Of a stretch of 64,000 nucleotides of DNA, positions 11,225 to 23,700 are shown in pieces; positions within the stretch are counted from its first letter, which is position 1; each line of letters begins with the position of its first letter. The notes beneath the pieces are model-generated. The model was not told the DNA's origin. It searched no databases and worked only from the letters and a program-made list of their open reading frames with translations. The position numbers and the translations under genes are program-made. This DNA comes from Phytophthora sp. 'mugwort' (taxonomy: Eukaryota; Oomycota; Peronosporomycetes; Peronosporales; Peronosporaceae), in contig JAUCEF010000001.1 in assembly GCA_033558025.1 (NCBI GenBank), positions 1,860,001 through 1,924,000 on the forward strand, read 5' to 3'.

Positions 11225-12322
11225 ATGGCCATTAGTGTTGACGTGTGTACCACTTCCACTAAGAAGGTCAAAACCGAAGACGCCCGTGCAGTCTACTCTA
11301 AAGCTCTACTGCTTAATGCGCTCCTTGACCTGGAAGAGGAACATACCCAGCACAATACCATCGTTAGCCTCTTAGCTATTCGCTATGACTCCGACCCTAA
11401 GACATGCAAGAGCGCTATGCAATCCTCCTATGCATCTGACTGGCATGCTGCTGCTCTCTCCGAGTATGTATCACTCATGGAAAACCGGACGTGGACACTG
11501 GTACCGCGACCGCACAGCCGCAAGGCGCTCCAGTGCCGATGGGTTTTCGTGCGTAAACGTGATGAAAGTGGTAGCGTTGTCCGCTTTAAAGCTCGCCTGG
11601 TCATTAAAGGTTTTCAACAAAGTATGGCATTGACTACACAGAATCTTCTCTCCTGTCGTACGAATGGAAGTCCTTCGACTGCTGCTCACGCTTGCAGCCA
11701 TCCTTGAATATGAGGTTGAACAGATGGACGTAAAGTCGGCTGTCCTCAACGGTTCACTAGACGTAGAAATCTTCATTGAACAGCCTGAGGGATTCACTCC
11801 AGGTGGAGTGGAGAATCTGGAGCTCCTACAGTCAGATGAATATCTGATGGCATACAGGGACTCAGACTATGCAGCATGCCAAGACACACGGCGTTGCATC
11901 GGTGGTTACATCACCAAGTTCTGCAATAGTCCTATTAGTTGGATCTCACGTCGCCACCACACCGTCGTACTATCAGCAACAGAAGCTGAGTACATTGCAC
12001 TGGCTTACTGCATGCAAGAGCTCGTAATCTCAAGCTACTACTAAGAGAACTAGGCTACGACAGCACTAAACCCACGCTGATCTTAGAAGACAACCAAAGC
12101 TGCATAATGATATGCAACAACCCTCTTCTCCACGGCCGGAGCAAACACATCGATGTAAAGTTCTTCTTCGTCCAGGAGAAGGTGTCGCGAAACGAGTTCA
12201 CCATCAACTACTGTAACACAAGCGAAATGTGCGCAGACATTTTTACAAAGGCTCTAACCAAGCCAACCTTTGAGAAAATGAGAGAATTACTAGGTGTTCG
12301 TGCACACCACCAAACACAATAA
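11225..12322 (+). pseudogene. copia RT-RNase H remnant lacking the RT core
   Basis: The RVT_2 N-terminal part (ALQCRWVFVRKRDESG, FKARLVIKGFQQ, VEQMDVKSAVLNG, IEQPEGF) is present in two frames. Just after the PEGF motif (near 11790-11830) the sequence jumps to RNase H (YRDSDYAACQDTRRC, ISWISRRHHTVVLSATEAEYIAL, RSKHIDVKFFFVQEKV, ADIFTKAL). The YVDD catalytic block and roughly 1 kb normally between these points are missing. Confidence 0.85.
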
Positions 12323-12379
12323 TTACACAAGAATATGGTGAGAACATTAATGCTTATTGTCCAAAGATTTAAAACCCAC

Positions 12380-13330
12380 CGTGAAATCCTCTACAGTCAC
12401 TTATGTATTCTTACCCACGAGGCTTGAACAGTCGGAATGGTCGTACAAAGGCGTAACACGATCCACTCCTGCGACTCGACGGCCAGCCCTTGGAGAAAAC
12501 CATGTTCATCTTCGTCGAAGATGGAGCGCTGTTTACCGCCTTCTGCCACATGCAAAACCACACAGTGTTCATCGTAGTGCCGATTGTAGGCACCCACTAG
12601 GTAAACTCCCTCGTCGAAAGACTCCGTCGATAAGTACGCTGATCCACGCCGACCACCAGACGCAAGGTTACTGCAGCCAGTTGATCATGAATCGCAGCGA
12701 GCCGCTCGAAGTCGAGGAAGCAACCTCGCAAACTGCTTCCAGGTGCAGCGCTTCAGCAGGTCGCGACCGTCGCCAAGAACTTCTTAACCACATCGTCAGG
12801 ATGAGATATGGTCGCCCACTCACACGTGCTCCAATCCCTTGGACAGACAGTTGTAGTCATCACTGGCATCGATCATCCGCTTGCCGTAGTCGTCCGTCTT
12901 GCAAAACGCGTCGAAGTGGCGCGCACGCTTGCTTTGAAACGGCTCCGCCAACTTGACATCTTCTGGGTGCGTCTCTATCATGGCCGCAGCTGGCTCCCAG
13001 CGTCGAAATCGATGGTTCCTTGGCGTTACCCACCAGTCCCAAGAGCACGCTGACTTCCATGACGCCCTTGCTGTTGGTGCGGACATCGTCAATCTGCCAC
13101 ACGGGCCAGCGTTCCTCGGGGTCGTGCTCCCAAAGTGGCTGCTCCAGATCCACCTTGTCCTCGTCGCTTTCGTAGACATCGGACTCCTCACCAGACGACC
13201 CGTCGCTTTTCAAGTCGTCGCTACAAAAGCTCTCGGAGACGTAGTCGTCGTTGCACGATTTATCTTCGCTTTCATCCTCGCCGGACGCGAACGCTGTTAT
13301 ACGGCACCAAATACTGCCTGATTTTTTGCG
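12380..13330 (-). pseudogene. Antisense chromodomain-like coding relic inside copia element
   Basis: Read on the minus strand, an acidic N-terminal region (GEESDVYESDEDKVDLEQP) leads into WPVWQIDDVRTNSKGVMEVSV and, after one frameshift, RRWEPAAAMIETHPE, the spacing of a chromodomain (W-x-I-x-x-x-R ... G-x-x-E-x-x-V ... W-E-P). A further block contains GVYLVGAYNRHYDEHCVVL and SIFDEDEHGFLQG, ending with a donor-like GTAAGA at 12411. The C-terminal block is not a family I can name. The frameshift, gaps and missing 3' end indicate a decayed gene. It lies opposite to pol, between RNase H and the polypurine tract. Confidence 0.5.
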
Positions 13331-13639
13331 CGGCCCCTCGTGCTCTTATTTCCCTTCCTCGCGCGAATGCGACGCAAGAAGCTGGTGCTTTGGGGCAGTA
13401 TCCATTGCAGATGAAACTAGTTCTGAAAGAAAAAAAAATTAGGAAGGAATGAGCCAAATCAAGCTCACGTGTCGTCAGACCTTTACAGAACTAACTATAG
13501 GAAGGACTGATCAGCAACCACGTTTCTAGATTCTAGATATCTTCTTACTTAAACGGTTTTGCCTTTATCAACATCGAACCCCCACGCACCAGTGACAGTT
13601 TTCCAGTGTCACAAATGATGGTTTTAGTGACAGAGGGAG

Positions 13640-13873
13640 TGTGAATGTTGGTCACCTGAACACCACTTACACACCAACACCAATCTACAATTTAGGATAA
13701 GTTCTAGAATGTCTAGATCTGATAGGTTTAAGATTGGTGGTCGCTAGGCCTCCACGTGTACCCTCTCTGTGTTCTGCTCGAGCTCCTAACTTAATCTCAC
13801 TTTCCAATTCTTCCGCTTCCCTGCTTTGCCAAGTTCCCCTGTTCCTATTCTGCACTGTGTCGAGATGCCTCGA
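13640..13873 (+). repeat. 3' LTR of copia element
   Basis: Direct repeat of 8036-8271, preceded by the AGAGGGAG polypurine tract and followed by the CAAAC duplication at 13874-13878. It now supplies part of the sequence upstream of the TM9SF gene. Confidence 0.85.
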
Positions 13874-14056
13874 CAAACTGAACCTACACTTTGGCAGGTA
13901 AAATGGCTACATATGATGTCGTTTCGTTGTTAAGACACTCCGCTATTTCCGATCGGTATTCGCGGGGGTTGATATTGGAGGAAGAGCGTGCTGGAAGGGG
14001 CGGCCAGTTTTCTAACGAGCGAGCCAAGCTTAGAGCAGGAGGGAGCAGCACTAAAC

Positions 14057-16232
14057 ATGCGCGTGTGTGGACCGAGCAAGTCGCTGCTCGTGGCGCTGGC
14101 GGCGGCCGCTTTGTCTATCCCGGAGATCGAGGGCTTCTCATTACCAGGCGTGCAGATGACGACGTACACCAAGGGCGAGACGCTGCCCATCTTCGTTAAC
14201 AGCCTCAAGTCGGCCGAGACGCTACTGCCTCTTGACTATTACAAGCTGCCTTTTTGCCAGGTATGAAGGAAACTTGCTGTATTGTAGACAGAAGACTAGG
14301 GCGTGTCTCTAATTGGAGGTTGGATTGTGTTATTTTTTATGCCTAGCCAGAGAAAATCGAGTACAAGTCCGAGAACCTGGGCGAGTATTTGACAGCCAAC
14401 CGCATCCAGAACTCCCCGTACGAGATCAAGTTCCTAGAGCGTCAGGAGTGTACCGTGTTGTGTAAACAGGAGTACGAGGAGAAGGATGTCAAGACGTGGG
14501 AGGACAAGATCAAGGACTCGTACCGCATCAACTGGATTCTGGACAACCTCCCGGCCACGTCCGTGTCGTCTGAGGGCGGTATGACGGTAGGTTTCCCGTT
14601 AGGAAGCTTCAACCCCGAGGTGGAAGTGGTGCCGCAGCTTAACAACCACGTAAAGATCCTTATTGGCTACAATAACAACCCGCTCGGCACGACCGAGGCG
14701 TCCGAGGATGAGGGACGCATTGTGGACTTCAAGGTAATCCCGTACAGTTTCGAGTACGTAGCTAGAGGCTACGACGAAGTGAACAATCGCATGGACGCTT
14801 GCGAGCACTCAAGCGAGCTTAAGCGCCCACTGTATGTCCGGAAAAACAAGGACGGCAAGATGCCCGTGTTCTGGACCTACAGCATTGAATGGGTACAGGA
14901 CAATGAGCACGACTGGCGCACGCGATGGGATGTCTACTTCGACGCTGGCTCAGGTGGTGATGAGGTCCACTGGTTCTCCATCATCAACGCTCTTGTGATC
15001 GTGCTGTTCCTCAGTGGTATGGTGGGAATGATTCTCATGCGCAGTCTTCACCGCGATATCAGCCGCTACAACCGCGTGCCTACCGAGGAGGAGCGTGCCG
15101 AGGAACGCGAAGAGTCTGGCTGGAAGCTTGTGCACGCCGATGTATTCCGTCCGCCGTCAAAGAACCCGATGCTTTTCTGCGTCACGGTAGGCACGGGGTG
15201 CCAGCTGCTGGGGATGGCGTTCGTGACGCTGTTCTTCGCCGCGGTGGGCGTTCTGGCGCCTTCGAATCGTGGTAAGCTGGTGATCGCGGTGCTGGTGTGC
15301 TTCGTGTTGCTGGGTATGCTGGCCGGCTTTACGTCGGCTCGTACGTACAAGATGTTTAAGGGCAAGCGCTGGCAGATGTGCACAGTGCTCACGGCTGTGC
15401 TTTTCCCGGGTATCATGTTCTCGTTGTTCTTCTTCCTGAACCTCTTCGTGTGGGGCGCTGGCTCGGACGCTGCTGTGCCATTCGGCTCGATTTTGCTGGT
15501 CTTTTTCCTATGGACGGGTATTTCCGTGCCGCTTGTGTTTGCGGGTGCCTACTTCGGCTTCAGGTTGGCGTCTGTTGTGTCAGGTTTTGGTTTGGTGAAG
15601 GTGCTAACGATGCTGCTCAATGCTTTTCACTCGTATAGGAAAGCGCCGATCACGTTTCCCGTCGCGACAAGTAACATCCCGCGCCCTGTGCCTCCTCAGC
15701 CGTGGTACATGACCCACATGTCGGCGGCAGCCGTGGGCGGCGTGCTGCCGTTCGGCGCCATCTTCGTGGAGCTCTTCTTCGTGCTGTCGGCGCTATGGAC
15801 GGACAAGTATTACTACGTGTTCGGCTTTCTGTTGCTGGCCTTCCTTATCCTTATCAACACGTGCGCCGAGATCACCATCGTGCTCACCTACTTCCAGCTC
15901 TGCGCCGAAGACTACAATTGGTACGTTTCCACTGCTTTCGTGACGGCAACCTCTTGACTGCTTGCAGTATCTTTAACCTTTGGGTTTGGATTACTGGGCA
16001 CAGGTGGTGGCGATCGTTCATCGTGTCAGGTGCCTGCGGTGGCTATGTGTTCCTGTACTCGACGTACTACTACTGGACCCGTCTGGACGTGGCCAACTTC
16101 ATTGGCGCCATGCTCTACTTCGGCTACATGGCGGTCATCTCGGGAGCGCTGTCGCTGCTGACGGGCGCCGTGGGCGTTGGTGCCTCGCTGTGGTTCACCC
16201 GCAAGATCTACGCGTCCATCAAGGTCGACTAA
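14057..16232 (+). CDS. TM9SF (nonaspanin) endomembrane protein
   Basis: Exons 14057-14260, 14347-15920 and 16004-16232 join in frame to 668 residues, typical for the family. Residues 1-27 are a signal peptide. The lumenal domain has the nonaspanin pattern FSLPGVQMTTYTKGETL, VNSLKSAETLLPLDYYKLPFCQ, NRIQNSPYEIKFL and CTVLCKQEY. After about residue 270 come nine predicted membrane spans, including the DVFRPPSKNPMLFCV linker and the EDYNWWWRSFIVSG segment rebuilt across intron 2. The C-terminus FTRKIYASIKVD carries the KxD signal that retains TM9 proteins in Golgi/endosomes through COPI. Proteins of this family act in membrane-protein sorting. The upstream region is cut 183 bases before the ATG by a copia LTR. 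Confidence 0.95.
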
Positions 16233-17732
16233 GGTTAGAGCAAACGGACGAGAGGTAATGTGAGCAAGCTGCTCGCCTGTAGGAATGCCTGGACTCGCTG
16301 CTTGTACCCATCCGTTCGCCTTAAGGCCAGCACAATGACAGGGCGAGGCGCAGTGGTCGACACGAAACGAATACACTTTTCCTTCATAGTGTTCGCGATG
16401 CCGCAAGCAAAGCGACGACGTCGTCAACTTGCATCAAGCTGTTGTGGCGGTGACGTCGGCACCCCATTGACGCCGTCGTCGCATCGAACGTCACTTGCCG
16501 TTTGTGTTCCTGATTTATTGGCTCAAAGTTGATGCCATCAACTCGAAGATATAATTGTGATGCTAACTGAGAGAACTAGCGACGCCTACCCAGGATCAGC
16601 CAATCTCGATGGGGTTCTACTGTTCTCCTTGCCCGGATCCGAGTGTGACCCATCGTGTGATACTGGTGCGATGAAGTTGAAGGCTCAATGGCAGAGACAA
16701 GATCAAGCGATTACCCCGGGGATGGTGACATGATGGATACATTTTGATTGCACTCGAGTTGCCCCAGGAATGGTTCGACGATGATGGATACAATTGCTTG
16801 TCTGTCACGCTGCCCATGCTGTCGCGGTGGTGGTGACTGTCGATGCCCGCGCGTGTTTTTCTGCAGTCGGACGGACTCCCACCGCACAGATGGCCTTCCG
16901 GAAAGGCATGTATTCTTGTTTAGAGGTTCAGCTCCGCCGCGCGCAACGGAAGGTTTCAAAAAGCTTTTCTTTTTAACGTTTTTTCCTATATTTCCCGCAG
17001 CGTGGCTGAGAAGACAGCGTAAATTGAGGAAACTACACTTCAATAGTACCGTGTCGATAACGCGTGGACGATGAGTCCAGTGGCGAAAAGTAAGGCCCGC
17101 ACACTTTTCGTCAGAGGATATGCAAAACGCAACTCGTCGCTTGCGCTATAATATGTAAACTAATACAACATTTTATATTGGTTACGCGCACTTTACAAGC
17201 CAGGGCAGCCCTCATTGCAGCCATGTCACCTTCATGTTTGCTGCCACTATTCTTATCCGGAGAATATCACCTCTCGGGGTATTACCCCATAGAAGCACCA
17301 AGGGACAATTAAACCTCAAAAATTGCCGGTCTTTACACCTGGCTTTAATGACCTCATTCAACAGCAAAAACTCAAACCGCGCACTCTTGAGCCAAAACAT
17401 GTCCACCAGCAACTCGCCATGCGATCGTCACGTGATTCCATCCCCCTCTGCGCCTCTATTCTCTGCAGTCACACGTGTAACACCCTCTTCTTTTCCATCC
17501 GGAATTATTCACTCGATCGCTACACGTGGCGCCCCATCCCTCTTCACACTGTGGTTCATTTCCACGCCACGATGTCATTAAATACTAAAGCCAGGTTTTG
17601 CGCGCCGTTCCCGCCCGAGGTTTTTATCGCCCCCACGCGCCACCGGTGCGGTCGGTCTCCAGTGGCCCCCACACGCAGATCGGCAACTGATAGCGCAGTG
17701 GGCGTTCATCACTGACTCGAGTCACCGCAGCC
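16233..17732. other. Intergenic between TM9SF and myosin genes
   Basis: 1.5 kb without a supported gene; the open frames on both strands are short and low in domain content. A TTCATTTCCACGCC motif at about 17554-17567 could be the initiator of the myosin gene, 170-180 bases before its ATG. Confidence 0.45.
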
Positions 17733-20700
17733 ATGCAGCGGCGCGGCGGGGGCACCCGCAAGGAGCGGCTGCTCCGCGCCAAGATGAAGAAGAAGATGCA
17801 GGATGAGGACAACGCCACCAACGGCGCGGGCGCCAACACGTTCGAGGACATTTTACAGATGTCGGACCTGTCGGAGCTGTCGCTGCTGGACAACCTGCGT
17901 AAGCGCTACGAGCATGAGCTCATCTACACGTACGTCGGGTCCATCCTCATCGCGATCAACCCATATAAGCAGCTGGATGCCTATAGTGAGCGCAAGATGA
18001 CCGAGTACTACGGCAAGGCCATGGGGATGTTGCCTCCGCACGTGTTCGCACTGGCCGATCACGCTTACACGCAGCTCATCCAGGGCGGCGCGTTGGACCC
18101 AGCCAATCAAAGCATCATCATTAGCGGCGAGAGCGGCTCGGGCAAGACGGAGACTACCAAGATCATTATGCAATACCTGGCGCGCGCGACGAGCTACAGG
18201 AAAGGACCGGATGGAGAGGGCGGCCCCGTGGTAGAAACAGCCAACAGCGGCATGTCTGGAGCTCTGGGCAAGCTGGAGGAGAGGGTGCTGGAGAGTAACC
18301 CGCTGCTCGAGTCCTTCGGCAATGCCAAGACGCTGCGGAACGACAATTCCAGTCGCTTTGGCAAGTTTATCGAGATCCAATTCAATCATCACGGCAAGAT
18401 TGTCGGCGCACAGATCCTCAACTTTTTGCTGGAGAAGACGCGCATTGTGTCACAGAGTCTCGGGGAGAGGAACTACCACATTTTCTATCAGTTGCTCGCA
18501 GGAGCGGACAACGCGCTTCGAGAACGACTGCAACTGCAGACGCCGCACGCGTACGAGTATCTGAGGAAGAGCGAGTGCTTTCATATCCCTTCATGTGATG
18601 ATGCCAAGGAGTTTGCGACCACAACGAGATGCATGGAGACCATTGGCATCACTGAAGATCGACAGGAAATGGTGTTTGAACTTCTTGCAGCGGTTCTGCA
18701 CGTCGGGAACTTGCAATTTGCAATGGAGAATGACACGTGTGTGGCTGTGGGTGATGACTCGGCGAATGGTATGAAGCTGGTGGCGTCGCTGTTGAAAGTG
18801 AGCGAGGACGCGCTGTCCAAGGCCCTGCTCACGCGTCAGCTCTACGTCGGTGGCAAGGTTATTGTCCAGCAGCAGAACTCGGAGCAGGTGCGTGACAAAC
18901 GTGACGCGCTGGCGAAGGGCATTTACTCGTCTCTGTTCCTCTGGCTCGTGTCTGAACTCAACCGCACGATCTCACGCACCCAGGACAAGTGGGGCTTTAT
19001 TGGTGTGCTGGATATCTATGGCTTTGAGAAGTTTGAGTGGAATACGTTCGAGCAATTGTGTATTAATTATGCCAATGAGAAGCTTCAGCGTCACTTTAAC
19101 CAGCATATGCTGGAGGTGGAGCAGAATGACTACGCCAAGGAGGGAATTGACTGGAAACATATTGACTTTGAGGACAACCAAGAGTGTCTGGACCTGATTG
19201 AGAGCAAAGTCAACGGCAAACCAGGGATCTTCGTCTCGCTGGACGACAATTGGCGACTTAAGGGCGAAGAAGCGAACAAGAAGTTTGTGTCGAACCTGCA
19301 CAACTCGTTTGGACGCACGACTAGCGGCCACTCGAGTAGCAAGAACAAGTTTTACGTGCACCCAAAAATGGACGCGGACTTGCACTTTGGTATTAAGCAC
19401 TATGCCGGTGAGGTGATCTACGACGCGAGCGGCTTTAACGACAAGAACAATGAGACGTTGAACGACGACATGAAGGAGCTGATCCGGCAATCCAAGAGCG
19501 ACTGGCTGCGTGGCATCTTCGACCTGAACATGCAGTCAATTGAGGCCATTCCTGGCAACAAACCGCAGCAGCAGCACTCGATCTCTCGACGCCCCAACGA
19601 GATGAAGAAGGGTGCACAGGGCAGCAAATCTCGCAATATCCGAGAAGTTTCAGTCAGTGCTCAGTTCCGGTATCAACTGCACGAGCTGATGAACAAAATC
19701 TCGCTGGCAAACCCTCGGTATGTTCGTTGTATTAAACCAAACGAGTTCAAGCGTCCCAGCGAGCTCAATGATGTTGATTGTGCGCGCCAACTGAAATATT
19801 CCGGGATGATGGAGGCGATTCAGATCCGTCAGCGTGGATTTGCGCTGCGTGAGGACCACGATGTGTTCTTTTACGATTACCAGTCGCTCGCGCCGGACGC
19901 TGAGAATATTAAGGAGCTCGTTGAGGAGATCTCGTCCATGTTGGGTGCTGGCAAGGAAGAGTGGCAATTGGGGAAGACCAAGGTGTTCCTGAAGCGAGCC
20001 ATGGCCTTCAAGTTGCGCAAGCTTGAGATGCTGCGATGCAAATCGGCCGCTCGCACGATCCAGAAATGGGTTCGTAACATGGCAAGAGCTGAAGCTGCTG
20101 TCAAGATTCAAACCAAAGCTCGGCAGTTTGTGGCAAAGAGGCGACTGCAGCATCTCCGTCGCTGTGCGTACCGTGTGCTGTCCATCCTTCGTATGTGTGT
20201 GGCCATGAGCAAGTACGAGCGGATGCGTGCTGAGTACCGTCTTCAAAATGAAAAGGCGGTGGTTGTTCAGAAGATTGCACGCGGGTATTTAGTACGCAAA
20301 CGGGATTTGCTCCATCCGTTTGGAGACATGGGTCCTAAGGAGTTGGATGCAAAGATTGCAGAGATGGAAAAGGCCATTGAAGACGCCGCAGTGAGCAAGC
20401 AGTTTGAGTTGTGTGCGAATTTGCAGCTTGAGCTGGAAAAGATCGTCGAGGCCCGAAAGAAAGTTCGCACCGCGAAGGAAATTGATGCGGAAATCAAGAA
20501 ACTCAACGAAGACATGGAAGCGGCCGCCATGTCGAAGCAGTTTGGCTTGTGTGCGGAACTCCAGAAGCAGCTTGAAGTGCTTTTAGAGGCTCGTAAGAAT
20601 GTCAAGGAAGACCTCAACGAGCTGGAGCCAGAAGAGCTTGATGAGCGTATCCACGCAATGGAAATTGTTATTGCTGAGGCAATGGCAGCCCGAGACTTTG

Positions 20701-23700
20701 GCAAGTGCAGCGATTTGCAGGTCAGCTTGGACGCTCTCGTCACTGCTCGTAAGAAAAAACAGACGCCTGCGGAACTGGATGCTGAGATTGAGAAGCTGAA
20801 CGAGGAACTGGACAATTTGATGAAGAAAAAGAAGTTTGACAAGTGTGCCCAGCTCCAAAAGGACATTGACGTTCTGAAGAAGAAGAGAGCCAAATTCCCT
20901 GCTGCCCCGAAGCCTCCTACTCCTCCGCCTTCTCCAAAGAAGCCCGAGCCACCGGCAGACCCAACGCCGCCTCCTTCTCCCAAGAAGGAAACGCCTCCGC
21001 CTGAGGAGCCTGAACCGCAGCCTGCTTCGCCTGCCCCTCCATCAAATATCGATCGCAATGGAATCCCCCCAGCACACGAGCCTGCTATGCCTGCACCAAA
21101 CTCATCTCCTGCAGCTCTGCCTGGTGAAAAGCGCCCTGCTCCTGAGATTCCTCAAGCAGCCCCAGCTCCAGTTCCACAGGCAGTGCCGGCTCCGGTCCCA
21201 CAGGCGTCTCCAGTTGCGTTAACCGCAGTGCAGTCGTTTGAAGAAATTCCGGCCGTTCCTGCACTCGTGAATGACCTCGCTCCCTCTCCGGACGTTCCTA
21301 CAGCTCCCAATGCGATGCCCAGACGCCCTCCTGCGATTTACAATGGTCCTTCTCCGAGCATTCGATGGGGTGAATTGAATACGATGACTGCTGTCATGCC
21401 GCCCATCAAGCAGCCGACGTTTGAGCGTCGTGCACGTTCCGGATCGAACAGCTCTGCCACTTCAGGTCACTCGTTTGCAAGGTCGCATTCGTCGATGATG
21501 TCTACATCGTCGAAGTCGAAGAAGTCGTCGTCAGATCCGTCACGTACGGTAGCCCGCCTTCGTCCAGCTAAGGCGATCACAGTGAATGAGGATTCGACTG
21601 TTTTAGAAGCTGCGAGGCTCATGAAGTCTCATCGCGCGGCAGCAGTGCTTGTGACCAACTGGGAAGGTGCGTTGACTGGCATCTTTTCTGACACGGACGC
21701 CGCTCGGCGTGTGGTATCGAAAGGCATGGATCCCGCTAGAGTCACGATCGGGTCGGTAATGACACCGAATCCGAACTGTGTTAGTCTGGAAGACAGCGCA
21801 GTAGATGCAATGGATATGATGCTCAGCGGAAAGTTCCGCCACTTGCCAGTGGTGAGTTCTAACAGTGGAAACATTGTGGGAGTTCTGAACGTGGCGAAAT
21901 GCTTGCATGACGCCATCCGACGCGTTGAAAACATGTCAACCTCTCTTCAGCAAGAATTGGGTGCTAGCGGCGACAACACGATGCTGCGTGGGATGCTGGA
22001 GAAGATGCTGTCTCCCTCACTCTTAGATGTGGTATCGAAGCCAGGCGAGGTGATGCCGCCACTTGTGTATGGAAACATGACGGTCTATGAGGCAACAACG
22101 TACATGGCGGAGACTAGACGACCAGCTCTTGTGGTGTCCTCGAACCCGGAAGCGCAGGACCTTGTGGGCATTTTTACTCCTAAGGACGTATTACTTCGCG
22201 TGATTGCGGAAGATTTGGACGTCAACAGCACACCAGTAAGTGAAGTCATGACTCCCAACCCAGAGGCAGCCGCACCCGAGACGTCAGTGCTAGATGCCTT
22301 CCACATCATGCATGACGGAAAGTTCTTGAATTTACCAGTGGTGGCTCCGGAGTCGGGCGAGATTTTGGGTGTAGCTGATGTGATTTCCATTAGTTTAGCT
22401 TCGTTCGGCGAGTCGCGCGATATTGGCAAGTTTTTCAACGCTGCGTTTGATTACCATGACGACGAGACCAACTCGATTGTGTCGGGCAGGTCGACGTCCA
22501 ACTTGTCGGTTGCTAGCAAGGCGCGGCAGCAGAAGGACCGGGATAAGGGCGTCAATGTTCGTCCTGTGTCGAGTCTGCGTCCTCTACCTGCTATCACCAT
22601 CGACGAGGTCGCGTCTGTGTTTGAAGCTGCCCTGATGATGAAGCAGAAGCGCACGGACGCTTTGCTCGTCGTGGATGAAGCTGGAGGGTTGAATGGTATC
22701 CTGACGGACACAGACATTTGTCGTCGTGTGCTGGCATTGAATTTAAACCCTGAAGAAGTACCGGTTTGTAACGTGATGACGAGAGACATCAAGTATGTAT
22801 CGCCGAATGACAGTGCGATTGACGCATTGCTGTCGATGCAGGAAGGACATTTCCGTCACCTCCCCGTTGTTGATGGTGGGGGGATCGCTGGTGTTTTGAA
22901 CATTGGCAAGTGCATTTACGATGTATCGAAGCGCCTTGAGCATGCCATGCAGTCGACGGATCAGCTGAAGGCGTCGCTGGAGAAAAGCGGCAAGTCGTCG
23001 ACACTTCACCAGCTGCTTGCTCCAATGCTGGAAAAGCTTTCGACGCCTACGTTAGGATCACTCCTCGACAGCGAAGCTCAGAACGGCTCAACGCCAGCGC
23101 CGCGTCTGCCAAAATCGTCACTTGTTAGTGATGTGGCAAAAGCAATGGCGTCAACGAAGAAGGCGGCGCTGATTGTGGATGACATAAATTTTGATAAGTT
23201 GGTGGGTATATTCTCTCCGAATGAGCTGGTTCTCAACGTGATTGCAAAGGGTCTTAAGGCTTCAGCTACATATGTAGAGGAAGTGATGCTGAACGATCCT
23301 GAGATTGCCACGCCCTCTACATCAGTACTGGATGGCTTACACATCATGCACGACTCCCGCATCCTCAATCTGCCGGTACTGAAGGACGATTCGAACGATC
23401 TCGTGGGTATGGTTGATGTGCTTGATCTCAGCTATGGCACCATCGATGCTATCTACGGTGAAAACCGTGAGCAGATGCAGGAGTTCTGGAACACGACGTT
23501 GCAGCTGGATCAACCGTCTCAGCCGTCAGAGACAGGCGATCGCGAGCGAACTACGCTGCTGTCACGGGCGGAACGTGAGGAGAAGAGTCGCACCGTGGCA
23601 AAGCTGCGGCCGACAAAGGTGCTGACCGTCTCTGAGACTACAACTGTTGCCGAACTGTCGCGGACTATGGGTCGCAACAAAATGGACTGTGTGTTGGTTG

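Larger units (their letters stand above)
8036..13873 (+). mobile_element. Ty1/copia LTR retrotransposon, defective
   Basis: LTRs of about 235 bp enclose gag, protease, integrase, RT and RNase H remnants in copia order (integrase before RT). A polypurine tract (AGAGGGAG, 13632-13639) abuts the 3' LTR, and CAAAC flanks both ends. I count 14 substitutions and 2 indels between the LTRs, about 6%, so the insertion is old. Several frameshifts and stops interrupt pol, and the RT core is deleted. The element begins 43 bases after the C2 gene stop and ends 183 bases before the TM9SF start codon. About 1.3 kb of non-pol DNA with antisense coding character lies between RNase H and the polypurine tract. 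Confidence 0.9.

Noticed and set aside
15702..15920. Plus-strand ORF overlapping the TM9SF exon 2 in another frame
   Set aside because: Only its downstream part (16004-16232) is coding, as TM9SF exon 3; the upstream part is an Arg/His-rich shadow.
20267..21058. Minus-strand Ser/Gly-rich 263-residue ORF
   Set aside because: Antisense of the UVR-like and Pro-rich parts of the myosin; nothing recognisable.
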